From: Clostridium beijerinckii
Lineage (GTDB): Bacteria; Bacillota; Clostridia; Clostridiales; Clostridiaceae
Assembly: GCF_018223745.1 (NCBI RefSeq)
Contig: NZ_CP073653.1
Coordinates: forward strand, 3,558,001 to 3,622,000
Direction of reading: 5' to 3'
Length of the DNA stretch: 64,000 nt
Part shown: in pieces, positions 62,118 through 64,000 of the stretch
Numbering within the stretch: position 1 is the stretch's first letter
How the letters are laid out: each line of letters opens with the position of its first letter
Notes under the pieces: model-generated
Databases searched by the model: none
What the model was told of the DNA's origin: nothing
What the model saw: only the letters and a program-made list of their open reading frames with translations
Made by a program: the position numbers and the translations under genes

Positions 62118-62699
62118 ATGTCAGTAAATATAAATAATCCTAGAGTAAAAAGAACCCGTGATCTTATTATCAACGCTTTTATTTCACTAGTTACTAAAAA
62201 AGGCTTTGACTCCATTACAGTCAAGGATATTACTACCGTGGCCACCATAAACCGTGCAACCTTCTATGCACATTTTACAGATAAATATGCACTACTGGAC
62301 ACCGTCATAGTAGAGAAATTCTCTGAGATCTTTTCCCATAAACTACTAGGCGAGATGCGCCTAAATGAGAATACTATACGAATCCTCATTCTTTGCGTTT
62401 GTGAGTACTTTGAAATGGTAAAAAGCATCTGCAAGTGCGGTTTTGCCTCTATTTTACCTTTAATAGGAGATAAAATATCTTGTGAGCTATATTCCATAAT
62501 CTATGAGATGCTAATAAAAGACCATGAATTAGCTGAAAATGAACAAATACGTGCCCAATTAGTTGCAACAATGATGAGCACTTCTATTTATAATGTAATT
62601 TACAAATGGGAAGTTCAGAATAGACCAATCCCTCAAGAACTTCTAATTTCTGAGATTATTGGGTTTATTTCTACAGGTATGGGTACTTTAAAAAGATGA
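62118..62699 (+). CDS. TetR-family transcriptional regulator
   Basis: A 193-aa protein. The HTH region RTRDLIINAFISLVTKKGFD, SITVKDITTVATINRATFYA, HFTDKYALLDTV is typical of TetR. The C-terminal ligand domain has paired Cys in SICKCGFASI. GAGGT lies before the ATG. It is convergent with the AraC gene at 62810, with a terminator between them. Its target is not evident; the next divergent gene is the Cys-rich protein. Confidence 0.84.
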   Translation: MSVNINNPRVKRTRDLIINAFISLVTKKGFDSITVKDITTVATINRATFYAHFTDKYALLDTVIVEKFSEIFSHKLLGEMRLNENTIRILILCVCEYFEMVKSICKCGFASILPLIGDKISCELYSIIYEMLIKDHELAENEQIRAQLVATMMSTSIYNVIYKWEVQNRPIPQELLISEIIGFISTGMGTLKR

Positions 62700-62729
62700 A
62701 AAGAACATTATATCAAATAGTGTTCTTTT
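62699..62729. terminator. Terminator after the TetR gene
   Basis: A 13-bp stem with one G-T pair (62699-62711 with 62717-62729), 5-nt loop, followed by CATTTTTTA. It starts within the stop codon. Confidence 0.7.
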
Positions 62730-62809
62730 CATTTTTTATAGGCTCTTTGCAATGAATTTTCTATTCTGTCTAAGTATTGTAACCATCTATTATCACCAAA
62801 TGATACGCC

Positions 62810-63787
62810 TTATATACCACTTTGAAATTCACCATTTTCAAAACTTTTTCGCAAAGCTCTTATATGTTTTAGTGGCGGCTGTCCAAATAACCGCTTATAT
62901 TCCCTGGTAAATTGAGATGAGCTTTCATAACCAACTTCCATGGCAGCAGTAGTAACATCAATAGAATCACTAAACATGAGTCGTCTTGCTTCATGAAGTC
63001 GCAGCTCTTTCTGATATTGTAGCGGACCAATGGCAGTTACAGCTTTAAACTTATGGTGCAGTCCTGATACACTCATATTATTTGATTTTGCTAGCTCTTC
63101 CACGGTAAAAGAACGTTTATAATTTTCCTTGATCCATTCTATTGCTTTACCTATTCCATCTGCCTGCTGTTCAGCTAGAACCTGTTGAAAAAACAAGTAT
63201 CCGTACTCTCCACTCAATAAGTGATAAATCATTTCTCGCTTAATAAGCTGCGATAAAAAGTAAGTATCCTTAGATTTATTTATTAGCTTCAAAAGTCTGA
63301 TAAATAAATCTAATAGTTCCTCATCTGATTTTCCTACAAATGCTCCTAAATAAAGATTCTTATTTTTTATGTTAAATTCAATTTTAGCATCCAGTATTAC
63401 AGAAGCAATTTCACTTGTAGTAAAATCAATACGCAGACTAATACAGGGCAACTCTTTTGATGCTCCTATCACTTGTACGGATACAGGCATATCAATAATA
63501 GACGCTGCAAAATCACCTGCATTAAAATGTATAGTCTCATCTCCGAAATGAAACTCCTTTCTTCCTTGAAGAATAATACTAAATGCAGGATTCATAACTC
63601 CAGGAGTTATAGGAATTTCATGACTGTGCCTGGTAACCGAAAAAAATGGGACTATTGTTTTGGTATTTCCATCAATTTTAGCTATCCTCTCTGTCATTCC
63701 AATTATAGTATTCAATGTCTTTTGCTTAATAAAGTTACTTTCTTCAAATAATACTTCTTTATTTAAATTTTCTTTTTGTTCTAACAT
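62810..63787 (-). CDS. AraC-family regulator with AraC_N domain
   Basis: A 325-aa protein. The N-terminal AraC_N (Pfam PF06719) cupin-like domain shows GVMNPAFSIILQGRKEFHFG, IHFNAGDFAASIIDMPV. The C-terminal double HTH has RSFTVEELAKSNNMSVSGLH, IDVTTAAMEVGYESSSQFTR and EYKRLFGQPPLKHI. This type usually activates nearby redox genes. No target is visible in the window. GGGTGAG precedes the ATG. The 63788-64000 region shows no further feature. Confidence 0.85.
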   Translation of the reverse strand: MLEQKENLNKEVLFEESNFIKQKTLNTIIGMTERIAKIDGNTKTIVPFFSVTRHSHEIPITPGVMNPAFSIILQGRKEFHFGDETIHFNAGDFAASIIDMPVSVQVIGASKELPCISLRIDFTTSEIASVILDAKIEFNIKNKNLYLGAFVGKSDEELLDLFIRLLKLINKSKDTYFLSQLIKREMIYHLLSGEYGYLFFQQVLAEQQADGIGKAIEWIKENYKRSFTVEELAKSNNMSVSGLHHKFKAVTAIGPLQYQKELRLHEARRLMFSDSIDVTTAAMEVGYESSSQFTREYKRLFGQPPLKHIRALRKSFENGEFQSGI

Positions 63788-64000
63788 TTATTTCTCACCC
63801 AGCCTTTATACTTAAACCATTTGCTGATAATTTCCACATCTTATTTCATTTATCTAACTCAATGATAATATTCCTTAAAACTATAGTAAATATTATATCA
63901 AAAATCAATTTGTTTTTTCATCAATTCATTGAATTAATACTTTGCAGAATTAGGCAAATTTTAAACATTATCGTTATATTATGTTTTGATTTTTAATGTG

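Overview
The window is about 64 kb of very AT-rich DNA (roughly 30% GC by eye). AGGAGG-type ribosome binding sites precede most genes, and the relatives I recognise are nearly all clostridial: an agr-type peptide system, a TcdR/UviA-like sigma factor, a YvrJ protein and choline-binding-type surface proteins. I infer the chromosome of a Clostridium sensu stricto species, probably near the solventogenic C. beijerinckii group. The species call is inference. I found no rRNA, tRNA, CRISPR array or intact insertion sequence.

Layout. 1-8.1 kb: a leftward nucleoside operon, udp, cdd, deoB, a YitT/YczE-type membrane protein, deoD, bmpA, nupO and the start of nupP, behind a strong promoter near 7.15 kb. 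A divergent GntR/UTRA regulator has a matching operator motif in both promoters. 8.1-20.7 kb: dispersed hairpin repeats, a YeiH/LysR pair, an aldo/keto reductase, two orphan sugar-binding proteins (one decayed), a truncated flavodoxin-like gene, and small regulator/enzyme pairs. 20.8-26.9 kb: a metallo-beta-lactamase-fold hydrolase and a two-gene operon of an MrfA-like DEAD helicase and a UvrD-like helicase.

27-38 kb is a defence-type island. It holds a PUA/EVE-like HNH nuclease, a membrane MORN-repeat protein, a complete Septu-like pair (ptuA, ptuB), a PD-(D/E)XK-type AAA ATPase, and remnants of hsdR and hsdS. A 551-bp direct repeat carrying a group-5-like sigma factor gene flanks the hsd remnants and the AAA ATPase gene; one copy of the sigma gene is broken. 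38-41.5 kb: MATE exporter with an AraC regulator, then a YvrJ gene.

41.7-46.5 kb: an ECF sigma factor fused to a transmembrane and extracytoplasmic domain heads a cluster of four secreted cell-wall-binding-repeat proteins. 47-49.3 kb: nitroreductase, old-yellow-enzyme and Rrf2 regulator. 50.4-54 kb: an unusual agr-like quorum-sensing locus (agrB, a sensor-only AgrC-like membrane protein, agrD, and a PAS-containing histidine kinase) with no response regulator in the window. 54.4-64 kb: regulator/redox-enzyme pairs. A higher-GC patch at 56.8-59.8 kb carries two flavin reductases, an AraC regulator and two decayed enzyme genes, which suggests horizontal acquisition.
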